A DNA stretch of 29,424 nt, taken from the IMG/VR virus record IMGVR_UViG_3300042934_000187, positions 1-29,424 of that record; one strand, 5' to 3'. Position numbers and translations under genes: made by a program. Of this stretch, positions 22,905 through 29,424 are shown in pieces; the stretch's first letter is position 1; every line of letters starts with the position of its first letter. The notes beneath the pieces are model-generated. The model searched no databases, was not told where the DNA came from, and saw only the letters and a list, made by a program, of their open reading frames with translations. This DNA is from a virus.

Positions 22905-23312
22905 CTAGGCCCAAGTCGGGACGTTTCCATCTGCCAGGACGCCAGGAACGGCGAACGTAAGCTCACCGGAGTCCGAGCGGGACAGGGGGTAGTCCGTGAA
23001 CAGCACCTCGTTGGCCAGGGTCTGGCCGGAGACGGTGAGGGTCACGGTGCGTGCGACGGAAGTCGACGGGACCGTCTTGAAGACGTCGTGCGACATGTTC
23101 GAGGCGTCGTTGAAGACACCGTTGAAGGTCACCGAGAAGTCGGCCAGCAGCAGGATCCGCTCGTAGGCCGACTTGTCGATGCCGGTCACGTCCTGGACGC
23201 CACGGGGGGTGGCGAACGACAGGGACGTGAAGTCGTTCTTGATGGCCCGGACGTTGCCGCTCGCATCGTCAACCGACGCGGTAGTCCACCCGAGCCCATT
23301 CTCCTTGCTCAT
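22905..23312 (-). CDS. Tail tube protein, compact form
   Basis: This 135-aa protein starts at ATG 23312 behind AAAGGAGG, one of the strongest ribosome sites in the operon, as expected for an abundant tube protein. Its sequence (VQDVTGIDKSAYERILLLADFS, GVFNDASNMSHDVFKTVPST) matches tail-tube-like proteins of Streptomyces phages. It lies directly upstream of the chaperones and tape measure, the canonical place for the major tail protein. It is homologous to the first 135 residues of the 459-aa protein two genes upstream. The tail tube is probably built from this protein, possibly mixed with the longer one. Confidence 0.88.
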   Translation of the reverse strand: MSKENGLGWTTASVDDASGNVRAIKNDFTSLSFATPRGVQDVTGIDKSAYERILLLADFSVTFNGVFNDASNMSHDVFKTVPSTSVARTVTLTVSGQTLANEVLFTDYPLSRSDSGELTFAVPGVLADGNVPTWA

Positions 23313-23334
23313 GGTTTGTCCTCCTTTGTCCTAT

Positions 23335-23784
23335 TCAGCCGCGCTGGTTGAGGCGGGCGATTTCTTCCTGGTGGGTCGCGAAGTCGTCGACCCACTGATC
23401 CGGTCGGTCATACGTCCGCCGGAATCCGTCCGGGCTCCCCCGGTGGTCACCGCTGCGCCGCACGAACAGCTCCTCGCGGTCGACGCGCGCCTTGTGCTGG
23501 CGGAAGCAGGTCTGTCCGGGACGGAACGAGAACGTCGTCAGGCCGTCCGGTCTCTTGGCCTCCGTGAAGGAGCGCTTGGCCTCCTTGCGGATGTAGTGCG
23601 CCTGGCGCTGCCCCAGCGGGGTGTTCTCGTCCACGTGCGTGTCCCAGCCGTGCACGTACGCGGGGCAGTCCGTCTCCTCGCAGGTCGCTTCGCGCCAGTG
23701 CGTCTTGACGGGGGCGACGATCCCGAAGGTCTCGTACGCCCGCGCGGGCATCTTCGGGTCGATGCGGTTCATCTCGTACGTCAT
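23335..23784 (-). CDS. 149-aa conserved Cys protein of actinophage tail operons, unknown
   Basis: The ATG overlaps the stop of the lectin-bearing tube-like protein (TGATG). The protein has a conserved pattern I recognise from many Streptomyces phages and prophages: THWREATCEETDCPAYVHGW, then QAHYIRKEAKRSF, GQTCFRQH and GDHRGSPDGF. The function is not known. Three Cys and several His may hold a metal. Location between two tube-like genes suggests an assembly factor or minor structural component, but this is positional only. Confidence 0.8.
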   Translation of the reverse strand: MTYEMNRIDPKMPARAYETFGIVAPVKTHWREATCEETDCPAYVHGWDTHVDENTPLGQRQAHYIRKEAKRSFTEAKRPDGLTTFSFRPGQTCFRQHKARVDREELFVRRSGDHRGSPDGFRRTYDRPDQWVDDFATHQEEIARLNQRG

Positions 23785-25163
23785 CAGAAGGTCACCGCCA
23801 CGGGGTTGCGCACCACGTTCACGGCGAACTGGGCGTTGGTGAAGGTTCCGGTGGTCACGACCCGCAGGTAGCGCTCGACGTTCTGTGTGGTCGAGGTGGC
23901 TATTCGTTCGGTGGTGACGCCGGTCGCTGCGGTGAACGACCCACCCGTGACGTCCGTCCAGGCGTCGTTCACGCCGTTGTCGGCGGACTCCTGGAGCTTC
24001 ACGGTCACCGACGTTCCGGTGAAGGCGAACACCTGGAGGTATGCCTGGAGGCCGTAGGGGGTGCGGCTCGTCGGGATCGCCGTGCCGTTCACCGTCCAGG
24101 TCAGCGGAGTCGCGTCCGTGACGCCGGTCGTCGAGGCGACCGGACGGGCGACCGCCGTTCCTTCCAGGCCGTTCTTGACCCAGCCCTCGAAGAACTTGCC
24201 CGCGAAGAAGTCGGAGGTGCCCGCGTTGCGGGAGCCAATCTCCAGGACGGCGGTGGAGGCGTAGACGCTGGTGGCAGTCGCCGTGGTGACCGTCGAGCCG
24301 AGCTGCGTCCAGGTGACTCCGTCGTCCGAGGTGTAGAACTTGACGTCGTACCCGGAGGCGCCGTTGTCGACGTCCAGGGTCGCCCGGACCCACTTCACGG
24401 CACCACTCGCCAGGGCCGACAGGTTGGCCGTGGAGTTCTTCGAGATGGCGGCCGTGCCGTCGTTGGAGAACTGGAGGGCCAGGTTGCCGGTGGTGGTGAG
24501 GACCAGGGCGTAGGAGCGCTGGTTACCGGTGACCGTGTACTTCGAGATGATGTAGCTGTCGGCGGCCGGAGTCCAGTCATCTGCCGCGATCTTGGCGGCG
24601 ATGTCCAGGTCCCCGGTGATGTCCAGCCCGGCAGCGTCCGGCGTGGTGATGGTGTTTCCGGAGGATCCCGGCAGCTGGATATATGCATCCCCACCGGTGA
24701 GGCTGATGGAGCTGCCGTTGGTCGCCGTGGTGTCGGTGCGGATCCCGGCGGTGCCCAGGCGGCCCCACTCCAGGCCGTAGCCGTTGGCCTGCGCCTGGAG
24801 GGCGAAGGTGAAGGCGCCGTCGTCTCCTCGGTTGCCGTCGTAGTTGATCTGCTTGGCGACCATCGAAGCGCAGGGGTTGCCCAACGTGGTGCCACGGCAG
24901 TACATGACGTGCACGTCCGACGTGGGGAGCGTCTTCAGGACGGGGTGAGCCTGGCTCGACGCGTCGTTGAAGTAGCTGGTCCACTCGATACGGCCGTCGC
25001 GCAGACCGCCGATGCGCTCGTAGGCGCTCTTGTTGATGGGCGTGACATCCAGCACGGCAGGACCACCACCGATGGCCCCGAGTGACTGGGTGTCACCAGA
25101 GAGGTCGTATCCGCCGACGAAGAGCGCGTCTCCGAGGCCCGACTGCTTGCTCAGGGTAATCAC
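23784..25163 (-). CDS. Tail-tube-like protein with a lectin-like insert and Ig-like C-terminus
   Basis: This 459-aa protein has three parts. Residues 1-135 are tube-like and share VTPINKSAYERI, YFNDASSQAHPVLKTLPTS and the overall pattern with the 135-aa tube protein. Residues about 155-345 are a concanavalin-A-like domain (TPDAAGLDITGDLDI, NQRSYALVL, DVDNGASGYDVKFY, WTQLGSTVT) nearly the same in motif order as the first lectin domain of the tail tip. The last 110 residues look like an immunoglobulin-type domain (TSVTVKLQESADNG, YLRVVTTGTF). The GTG start at 25163 has an unusually close AAGGAGGGG. It may decorate the tail outside or provide extra receptor contacts. Confidence 0.85.
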   Translation of the reverse strand: MITLSKQSGLGDALFVGGYDLSGDTQSLGAIGGGPAVLDVTPINKSAYERIGGLRDGRIEWTSYFNDASSQAHPVLKTLPTSDVHVMYCRGTTLGNPCASMVAKQINYDGNRGDDGAFTFALQAQANGYGLEWGRLGTAGIRTDTTATNGSSISLTGGDAYIQLPGSSGNTITTPDAAGLDITGDLDIAAKIAADDWTPAADSYIISKYTVTGNQRSYALVLTTTGNLALQFSNDGTAAISKNSTANLSALASGAVKWVRATLDVDNGASGYDVKFYTSDDGVTWTQLGSTVTTATATSVYASTAVLEIGSRNAGTSDFFAGKFFEGWVKNGLEGTAVARPVASTTGVTDATPLTWTVNGTAIPTSRTPYGLQAYLQVFAFTGTSVTVKLQESADNGVNDAWTDVTGGSFTAATGVTTERIATSTTQNVERYLRVVTTGTFTNAQFAVNVVRNPVAVTF

Positions 25164-25170
25164 CCCCTCC

Positions 25171-25632
25171 TTACGGGACCTGGTCCCAGACGTTGTTGAT
25201 GAGGATCGGGACGGTGATGTCCATGACCCGGTAGATCGAGTTGGAGTCGATCTGGAAGTATCCGGTCTCGGCGGACAGTGGGGCGCCGGAACGGCCCAGC
25301 AGGTCGACGGACTCCACGCCTCCGCCGAGGGTGAAGTCGTTGGTGAAGGAGTTGATGACGACGTCCGTGATCTTCAGGAGATTGACGTCGATGGCGTCCT
25401 GCGGCTCCGAGAGCATCGGGGAGTGCAGCCGGATCGACAGCTCGATCCGGGCTGACGTCGTCGACAGTCCGGAGGAGTTGACGGCTGGACCAATGGAGTT
25501 GACCCAGACGGAGGCGGTGACGCCCTTCTTGGGTGCCGCCTTCGGCTCGTGGGTGGTCACCACTCCGAAGACGCCCAGGCGCTTCAGGTGGGAGGACACC
25601 TTTGAGACGAGGTCGGCGGCATTGATACTCAA
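25171..25632 (-). CDS. Tail terminator-like protein
   Basis: This 153-aa protein uses TTG at 25632, behind GGGAGGA, overlapping the upstream stop (TTGA). It contains SHLKRLGVFGVVTTHEPKAA, SVWVNSIGPAVNSSGL, ARIELSIRLHSPML and the C-terminal YRVMDITVPILINNVW. This is a pattern I know from Streptomyces phage operons directly before the major tail protein. Size, position and mixed alpha/beta make-up fit the ring protein that caps the tail at the head side. The specific function is inferred by synteny. Confidence 0.82.
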   Translation of the reverse strand: MSINAADLVSKVSSHLKRLGVFGVVTTHEPKAAPKKGVTASVWVNSIGPAVNSSGLSTTSARIELSIRLHSPMLSEPQDAIDVNLLKITDVVINSFTNDFTLGGGVESVDLLGRSGAPLSAETGYFQIDSNSIYRVMDITVPILINNVWDQVP

Positions 25633-26003
25633 CGGATCCTCCCGATGTTCCGGCGGACGACCCGTTCGGCAATGGACGCGGACCGGCGGTTCACGAGCTG
25701 AGCCACCTTGCGGAAGGTGAAGTAGCCCTTGAACCGGGTACGGTGGCGGTTCTTCCCGGACTCCAGCCACGGCCCGTACGACACGTTGGAGTCGTCGACC
25801 TGCCAGTGGCTTCCGACCTGGTGCAGCCGGATGCGGGACTGGTAGTAGCCGGTCGGGTGCTTCAGGACGCGTTCGAGTCGTGCATGGACCTGGTCCTCGG
25901 CGTAGACGGCGATCTCTTTCTCGATCTGCCGGGAGATGTCCTTGAAAGCGGCCACGGCCCGCCCGTCGAACAGGGGGCCTTCCTCGTTCATACGTACGCC
26001 CAT
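25629..26003 (-). CDS. HK97-gp10-like tail completion protein
   Basis: This 124-aa protein has ATG at 26003; a second in-frame ATG (MNEEG) lies at 25991. The core helix (AVAAFKDISRQIEKEIAVYAEDQVHARLER) and the segment YGPWLESGKNRHRTRFKGYFTF are typical of the HK97 gp10/minor head-tail joining family. The basic C-terminus ends RNIGRIR. It is translated one base after the connector gene stop and overlaps the terminator gene by four bases. It helps complete the neck between head and tail. Confidence 0.85.
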   Translation of the reverse strand: MGVRMNEEGPLFDGRAVAAFKDISRQIEKEIAVYAEDQVHARLERVLKHPTGYYQSRIRLHQVGSHWQVDDSNVSYGPWLESGKNRHRTRFKGYFTFRKVAQLVNRRSASIAERVVRRNIGRIR

Positions 26004-26004
26004 G

Positions 26005-27054
26005 TCACACCGCCCCGACCCGGCCTACGCGCCCGTGGGATCGCAGTACGGACCGGCGGAGGTCGAGCAGTCCTCGGGCGGTGGTGTCCCGCTCCCGGTC
26101 TACCTGGCCGGAGACTCTCGCGTATGCACCGCTGGCCTGCTCCAGGTTGTTGATGGCCTCGGCCATCGCCAGCTCGCGCACCGGCCCAGGGATGTCCCAC
26201 CGGTAGACGGTGGCCCCGGAGTCATGGGTGGCGGCGGACGTACCGAGCGCGCCCCGGGTGACGGTGAGGGTGCGGTACGCGTAGACGGTGGCCCCGGAGG
26301 AGTGGTCGGCGAGGGTGGAACCGTCCCAGGCGCGGATCACGGTGAGGGTATTGCCCGCGATGTCCACGATCCTCATGCGTTCGCTGCCGATCAGGATGAC
26401 CTCGTCGACCGCGAACGTGGTCCCGTCGGCCACGGAGATCCCGACAACGTTGTCCTCACCGGAGACATCGGACTGGAGCGTCTGGCCGGTGGTCAGTGTG
26501 GTCCGGTTGGTGACCAGGAAGCGCTCCGAGTCCACCTTCAGGACGCTGCCGACGCCGATCTGGGCGGCGGTAGCTCCGTCCACCTCGACGGCCGCCTCGG
26601 AGGCGTCCAGGGCTTCCGTGATGGTGCCGACAGCGGTGTTGTCGTCGGTGTATCCCCACAGTCCGGTGATGGCAATGGAACGCTGCCAGGTGTCCTCGAC
26701 GGAGAACGACGCGGAGGATCCCATGTCGACCTCGACACGGTCGTACGGCGGGCCGGAGTTGACGGGCTCCAGGAAGTAGTCCGACGCGGAGAGCGCGGTA
26801 CCACCAGTGGTCAGGGACGTGACGGAGATCAGGTCGTTCTCGTCGAGCCAGAGGCGCCAGGAGCGGGCGTACTGATGGTTGGGCCAGTCGAAGTATCGGG
26901 TCGCCAGGACGGGCGCAAAGCTGCGACGAAGGAAACCCTCAACGGCGCGAGAGGCAGCCTCGATCGCGCGGTCCACCTGCGCGTTGTTGCGCGCAGTTTC
27001 CTTCATGTCAGCGGAGAACTTCACGTCCTCACGCGTGACCAGCCATACGCCCAT
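26005..27054 (-). CDS. Head-tail connector with duplicated beta modules
   Basis: This 349-aa protein starts at ATG 27054 (MGVWLVTREDVKFS); longer forms from upstream ATGs lack a ribosome site. Residues 1 to about 125 are the adaptor part, with an N-terminal helix, the FLRRSFAPVLATRYFDW segment and RVEVDMG. Residues about 165-290 carry beta modules of the type GSERMRIV plus TLTVIRAWDGS, duplicated with TLTVTRGALGT and each followed by HSSGATVY or HDSGATVY. The C-terminal helix (REDLMA-like PVRELAMAEAINNLEQ) resembles gp6-type connectors. Extra beta modules make it longer than a minimal connector. They might project from the neck. Confidence 0.82.
   Translation of the reverse strand: MGVWLVTREDVKFSADMKETARNNAQVDRAIEAASRAVEGFLRRSFAPVLATRYFDWPNHQYARSWRLWLDENDLISVTSLTTGGTALSASDYFLEPVNSGPPYDRVEVDMGSSASFSVEDTWQRSIAITGLWGYTDDNTAVGTITEALDASEAAVEVDGATAAQIGVGSVLKVDSERFLVTNRTTLTTGQTLQSDVSGEDNVVGISVADGTTFAVDEVILIGSERMRIVDIAGNTLTVIRAWDGSTLADHSSGATVYAYRTLTVTRGALGTSAATHDSGATVYRWDIPGPVRELAMAEAINNLEQASGAYARVSGQVDRERDTTARGLLDLRRSVLRSHGRVGRVGAV
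26203..26299. repeat. In-frame duplication inside the connector gene
   Basis: The 19-mer GTAGACGGTGGCCCCGGAG occurs at 26203-26221 and again at 26281-26299, 78 bases apart, which is exactly 26 codons. On the protein it gives two copies of the HxSGATVY motif, so a recent tandem duplication extended the beta region. Confidence 0.7.
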
Positions 27055-27131
27055 CCTGTGCCCTTGCTTTCTTGGCCGTGCGGCCGTCGGCCGCAGGGAG
27101 AGCATGTTGAGTTGTCCATGACAATGCTACC

Positions 27132-27160
27132 GCCTTAGCGCTAGCACCCGCCAGGGTCAA
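27132..27160 (-). promoter_or_regulatory. Possible internal promoter before the connector gene
   Basis: TTGACC (27160-27155) and TAAGGC (27137-27132) are 17 bases apart in the 130-base gap between the 59-aa gene and the connector. The palindrome TTGTCCATGACAA (27112-27124) follows just downstream and contains the CATGACA motif seen at other promoters. This gap is the longest inside the virion operon. Confidence 0.35.
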
Positions 27161-27184
27161 GCTGTTGCGAAGAACTTGCAGGTA

Positions 27185-27364
27185 CTAGTCCTCGGCGTGA
27201 GTGTGCGGGTGCGAGGACTCCGCGTGCTCCAGGGCGTTCTCCAGGAAGGCGATACGCTCCGCCTGCTTCCGGATCGTCAGCTCCGCGACGGCACGGTCGT
27301 ACTGCGCGGGATACAGCTCCTGAAGGGTCGCGAGGACTTCCTCGGGGGTGGCGCTGAGATTCAT
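27185..27364 (-). CDS. 59-aa coiled-coil protein after the fibre-like gene
   Basis: The ATG at 27364 follows GAAGGA at good distance. The protein begins MNLSATPEEVLATLQELYP and continues as an uninterrupted amphipathic helix (AVAELTIRKQAERIAFLENA) ending in a His-rich tail (HPHTHAED). It is a small coiled-coil protein of a kind often found beside tail-fibre genes. It could be an assembly chaperone or trimerisation factor for the upstream fibre-like protein; that is inference. Confidence 0.75.
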   Translation of the reverse strand: MNLSATPEEVLATLQELYPAQYDRAVAELTIRKQAERIAFLENALEHAESSHPHTHAED

Positions 27365-27379
27365 GGGTCAGTCCTTCTT

Positions 27380-28639
27380 CTAGGCAACGCCGAGTGTCGT
27401 GACGGTTCCAGACGAGCCCTTGTACTTGAGGGCGCCGCTCTCCACGTACAGCACGCCGCCGCCGGAGGGCGTCCCGCTGGGTGTGGTGTTGGCGTTGCCG
27501 ATGGCGATCACGCCGACGCCGCTGCCCAGGGACGTGGTGTTCAGGGACAGGCTGGACACGGTGGAGGTCGAGCGGCGGACCACGAATCCCGGCGTCAGGG
27601 TGACGTTGCCGGTGGACCGGGAGATGACCAGTGGGGTGTCCAGCAGCGCGCCGTCGTCGTCGTACCGGGCGACCTGGAAGTTCGTGCCCGCGTTCGTCCC
27701 GGACTCGGTCTCCGAGGTGGCGCGCAGTACCCATCGCCGACCCGAGGTCCCCATGTCCGAGGAGATCGACAGGTGGATCTCCTTGTTGCGGTCGTTGCCG
27801 CCGCCCACCCGCAGGCAGGTCGTCTGTCCGGAGAACGGCCCGGACGTGATGTTCTGCGCCCGGATGGAGAAGTCCGCCAGGTTGGTGCGGATGTTGGTGT
27901 AGTCGACGCCGATCGTCACGTCATCGATGTCGCTGAGGGTGTCAGCGACCTGGTCGATGAACGGAACCTCAAGGCGTCCCTGAAGCTCACCGTTGGAGTC
28001 GGGGATCTCCAGCTCCCAGTGCCCGTGGATCGAGGCGTGGTTGTTGGCCTCGAAGTGGGAGCCGGTCCAGGATATCGGGCGCCACTGAACACCCTCGGCC
28101 AGCGGGTCGCGGGTCGCGGCGACGTACCCGGACTTGTCCGTAGCGGAGACCACCGGCATGTAGTACGCCTGCATGGACTTGGCGTCCGAGCGCATGAGGA
28201 AGTGCCGGATGTTCTCGCCGAAGCTGCTGTAGCTCGCCCGCTGGTACGAGTACAGGTTGATGCGGCCGGTGCCGTCGATGCCGTCCGCGACGTCGTCCGA
28301 GGGGTACGACGAGGAGATGACCAGCCCGGTTGGCTCACGGGAGTTGCCCAGGCCGTGCGGCAGGTTATCGGGGACCGTCGCGTCCGGGGTGGCGGCCACG
28401 GTCAGTGTGCCCTGGAGGCGCTGAGTTTCCCCGCCGGAGGCGGAGATGATGGTCATGGCGGGCACGGACGTGTTCGCGGACTGCACCACCAGCGCCTGTC
28501 CGAGGCCAGACGTTGCGGTGTTCTGCACGTACATGGCGTGCGTTCCGGACGTGCCGGAGGACGGCGTGTGCCGGATGTCAGCACCCGTGAACGAGCTGTC
28601 GGGGTTGCGGATCGAGAGACGATCGCCGTCAAGGCTCAT
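27380..28639 (-). CDS. Tail-fibre-like or head-fibre-like virion protein
   Basis: This 419-aa protein starts at ATG 28639 behind GAGGAGGGCGGC. It is Ser/Thr/Gly-rich and beta-rich throughout. Its end, with NANTTPSGTPSGGGVLYVE then GALKYKGSSGTVTTLG, is a motif common at the C-terminus of actinophage fibre proteins. Repetitive motifs near the N-terminus (ADIRHTPSSGTSGTHAMYVQ) are also fibre-like. The 100-300 region has no glycosidase signature I can identify. It is unusual that a fibre-like gene lies between capsid and connector genes, not after the tail tip, so a head fibre is a real alternative. Confidence 0.78.
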   Translation of the reverse strand: MSLDGDRLSIRNPDSSFTGADIRHTPSSGTSGTHAMYVQNTATSGLGQALVVQSANTSVPAMTIISASGGETQRLQGTLTVAATPDATVPDNLPHGLGNSREPTGLVISSSYPSDDVADGIDGTGRINLYSYQRASYSSFGENIRHFLMRSDAKSMQAYYMPVVSATDKSGYVAATRDPLAEGVQWRPISWTGSHFEANNHASIHGHWELEIPDSNGELQGRLEVPFIDQVADTLSDIDDVTIGVDYTNIRTNLADFSIRAQNITSGPFSGQTTCLRVGGGNDRNKEIHLSISSDMGTSGRRWVLRATSETESGTNAGTNFQVARYDDDGALLDTPLVISRSTGNVTLTPGFVVRRSTSTVSSLSLNTTSLGSGVGVIAIGNANTTPSGTPSGGGVLYVESGALKYKGSSGTVTTLGVA

Positions 28640-28666
28640 GCCGCCCTCCTCACGTGGTCGTACCGG

Positions 28667-28849
28667 TCAGATCACTTGGCCGTCTTGCGGCCAGAAGTAG
28701 TGCTCTTCGAAGGGGCAGAAGAGCTGCCCATTGTCGCCCTGGGCGAGGACTGTGCCGTCGTACGGGCAGGCTTGTGGGGCGCGTCCTCGCTCTTCGTCGA
28801 GGAGCTTCTGACCGTACCGGGCGATTCCGATGAGGGACTCCCAGGACAT
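28667..28849 (-). CDS. 60-aa zinc-ribbon-like protein, overlapping the upstream gene in another frame
   Basis: The ATG at 28849 has a strong ribosome site (GAGGAGCAGGA) inside the upstream gene. The sequence MSWESLIGIARYGQKLLDEE is followed by PQACPYDGTVLAQGDNGQLFCPFE, a CPYDG...FCPF pattern I know from small proteins in Streptomyces phage head operons (usually CPNDG...CPFDG). The gene lies almost entirely within the upstream 108-aa gene but in a different frame, and ends five bases beyond it. Both frames match known patterns, so this looks like a true overlapping pair. Confidence 0.78.
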   Translation of the reverse strand: MSWESLIGIARYGQKLLDEERGRAPQACPYDGTVLAQGDNGQLFCPFEEHYFWPQDGQVI

Positions 28850-28998
28850 TCCTGCTCCTCACCTGCATGGGACGGCCCCCCGTGGACCGTGATCTTGGGC
28901 ATTCCGGTCTCCTCGTGGTCCGTGGATCGGCAGTGCGGGCAGGCCGGGAGGCCCACCGCGTAGGCGGTGGTGCACTCCCGGCATGTGTATGTGGCCAC
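28672..28998 (-). CDS. 108-aa protein: zinc ribbon, MPKITVHGGP motif, Ser/Thr-rich tail
   Basis: The GTG at 28998 begins 9 bases after the capsid-associated gene stop. Residues 1-30 hold two CxxC knuckles (CREC, CPHC), a zinc ribbon. MPKITVHGGPSHA at about residue 33 is a motif found in many Streptomyces phage and prophage proteins of the head operon. The remaining 55 residues are Ser/Thr/Lys/Pro-rich and disordered; 178 bases of this tail also encode the 60-aa protein in another frame. Function is unknown, possibly a small virion or assembly protein. Confidence 0.8.
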   Translation of the reverse strand: MATYTCRECTTAYAVGLPACPHCRSTDHEETGMPKITVHGGPSHAGEEQECPGSPSSESPGTVRSSSTKSEDAPHKPARTTAQSSPRATMGSSSAPSKSTTSGRKTAK

Positions 28999-29006
28999 GC
29001 GGTGCC

Positions 29007-29424
29007 TCAGCTCAGCGGAGCACGCAGGTTGGCGGGCTTACGCTTCACTTCCAGGTTGTGCAGGATGTACAGCACGCTGCCCAGCTGGGCGTTGGTGCCG
29101 ACGTCCGCGACGTCCAGGGATACGTAGGAGTAGCCGTCGGAGAGCTGCTCGGCACGGACCTCGATGACGACGATCTGCTGCTCTTCGGCGGAGGTGGTCG
29201 CGCCGCCCGGGTCGACGATGGTCGCGGCGGCGGTCTGGGCCTTGCGGGTCCAGGTCTCGTCGCCGTCGAGTGTCGCCTCGGCCTTCAGGTAGTAGTGGTC
29301 GATCACCGCGAGGTCGGCCGTGGTGCCGCCCGAGGAAGCGGTGTGCTGCTTCAGCGTGACGGTCGGGTCGTCGCCAGCGGTGCCCGCGCCCTTGAACAGG
29401 ACGATGGAAACGCCGGTGGCGTCC
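29007..29424 (-). CDS. Capsid-associated virion protein, C-terminal part (junction-spanning gene)
   Basis: The frame is open from the right edge of the window to a TGA at 29007. The last 127 bases duplicate positions 1-127, so the real coding sequence is 228 to 1 followed by 29297 to 29007, giving 172 aa in one uninterrupted frame. The C-terminal half contains TRKAQTAAATI, a Glu/Gln-rich stretch and a beta-strand pattern (QQIVVIEVRAEQL, YVSLDVADV) ending LRAPLS. It has no Cys, membrane segment or signal peptide. As the gene after the major capsid protein it is most likely a head decoration or minor capsid protein. The function is positional inference; the reading frame itself is well supported. 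Confidence 0.8.
   Translation of the reverse strand, partial: DATGVSIVLFKGAGTAGDDPTVTLKQHTASSGGTTADLAVIDHYYLKAEATLDGDETWTRKAQTAAATIVDPGGATTSAEEQQIVVIEVRAEQLSDGYSYVSLDVADVGTNAQLGSVLYILHNLEVKRKPANLRAPLS
29298..29424. repeat. 127-bp terminal direct repeat, right copy
   Basis: This is an exact copy of positions 1-127. Removing it leaves a 29,297-bp circle in which the 172-aa capsid-associated gene is intact. Confidence 0.95.

Noticed and set aside
23785-24393. Long upstream extension of the 149-aa Cys protein frame
   Set aside because: The extension is Arg/Gly/His-rich antisense-like sequence inside the tube-like gene. The ATG at 23784, coupled to the upstream stop, gives the conserved N-terminus.
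1-29424. tRNA or rRNA genes
   Set aside because: I found no cloverleaf-like sequence or rRNA segment on either strand by reading; a tRNA search program was not available.

Overview
The window is almost certainly one complete circular replicon. Its last 127 bases (29298-29424) repeat its first 127 bases exactly, so the unique circle is 29,297 bp, and one gene reads without a break across the junction. High GC content, GTG/TTG starts, possible leaderless promoters and gene families I know from Streptomyces (Spd/Tra transfer genes, small Cys-rich phage proteins, FtsK-like translocase) point to Streptomyces or a close actinobacterium. All genes I support lie on the minus strand and read from high to low coordinates.

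Layout in transcription order. (1) Virion operon: promoter and operator at about 5893-5956, then small and large terminase, a two-helix membrane protein, portal, ClpP-type prohead protease and HK97-fold major capsid protein. Across the circle junction follow a capsid-associated protein, two Cys-containing small proteins encoded in overlapping frames, a fibre-like protein, head-tail connector, HK97-gp10-like protein, tail terminator, a tube-like protein with a lectin insert, a conserved Cys protein, a compact tail tube protein, tail chaperones joined by a -1 frameshift, tape measure, a large tail-tip protein, a small tail protein and a coiled-coil/membrane protein (16621-16875), closed by a terminator at 16499-16530. 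This is a complete siphovirus morphogenesis set. (2) Replication: a 923-aa primase-polymerase plus RecA-like helicase (13657-16428), a terminator, then a repeat-rich noncoding region (13346-13592) that is the best candidate origin. (3) A tightly overlapping four-gene operon led by a ribbon-helix-helix protein (12386-13252). (4) A tyrosine recombinase (11050-12057) with a leaderless promoter and operator. (5) Three small unknown genes (10112-10900). (6) A transfer operon: a Phd/YefM-like protein, a TraB/FtsK-like DNA translocase, an SpdB-like membrane protein and a Cys-rich protein, ending at a terminator beside the start of the virion operon.

The element therefore combines a phage virion operon, an autonomous plasmid replicon and a Streptomyces conjugation module (TraB plus SpdB). 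An array of 8-bp repeats inside spdB resembles the recognition sites TraB proteins use. I find no recognisable endolysin, so release may need a helper, an unrecognised enzyme or a non-lytic route. I read it as a conjugative phage-plasmid, or a phage-derived plasmid, with two possible modes of spread. That combination is inferred from gene content and is not demonstrated.
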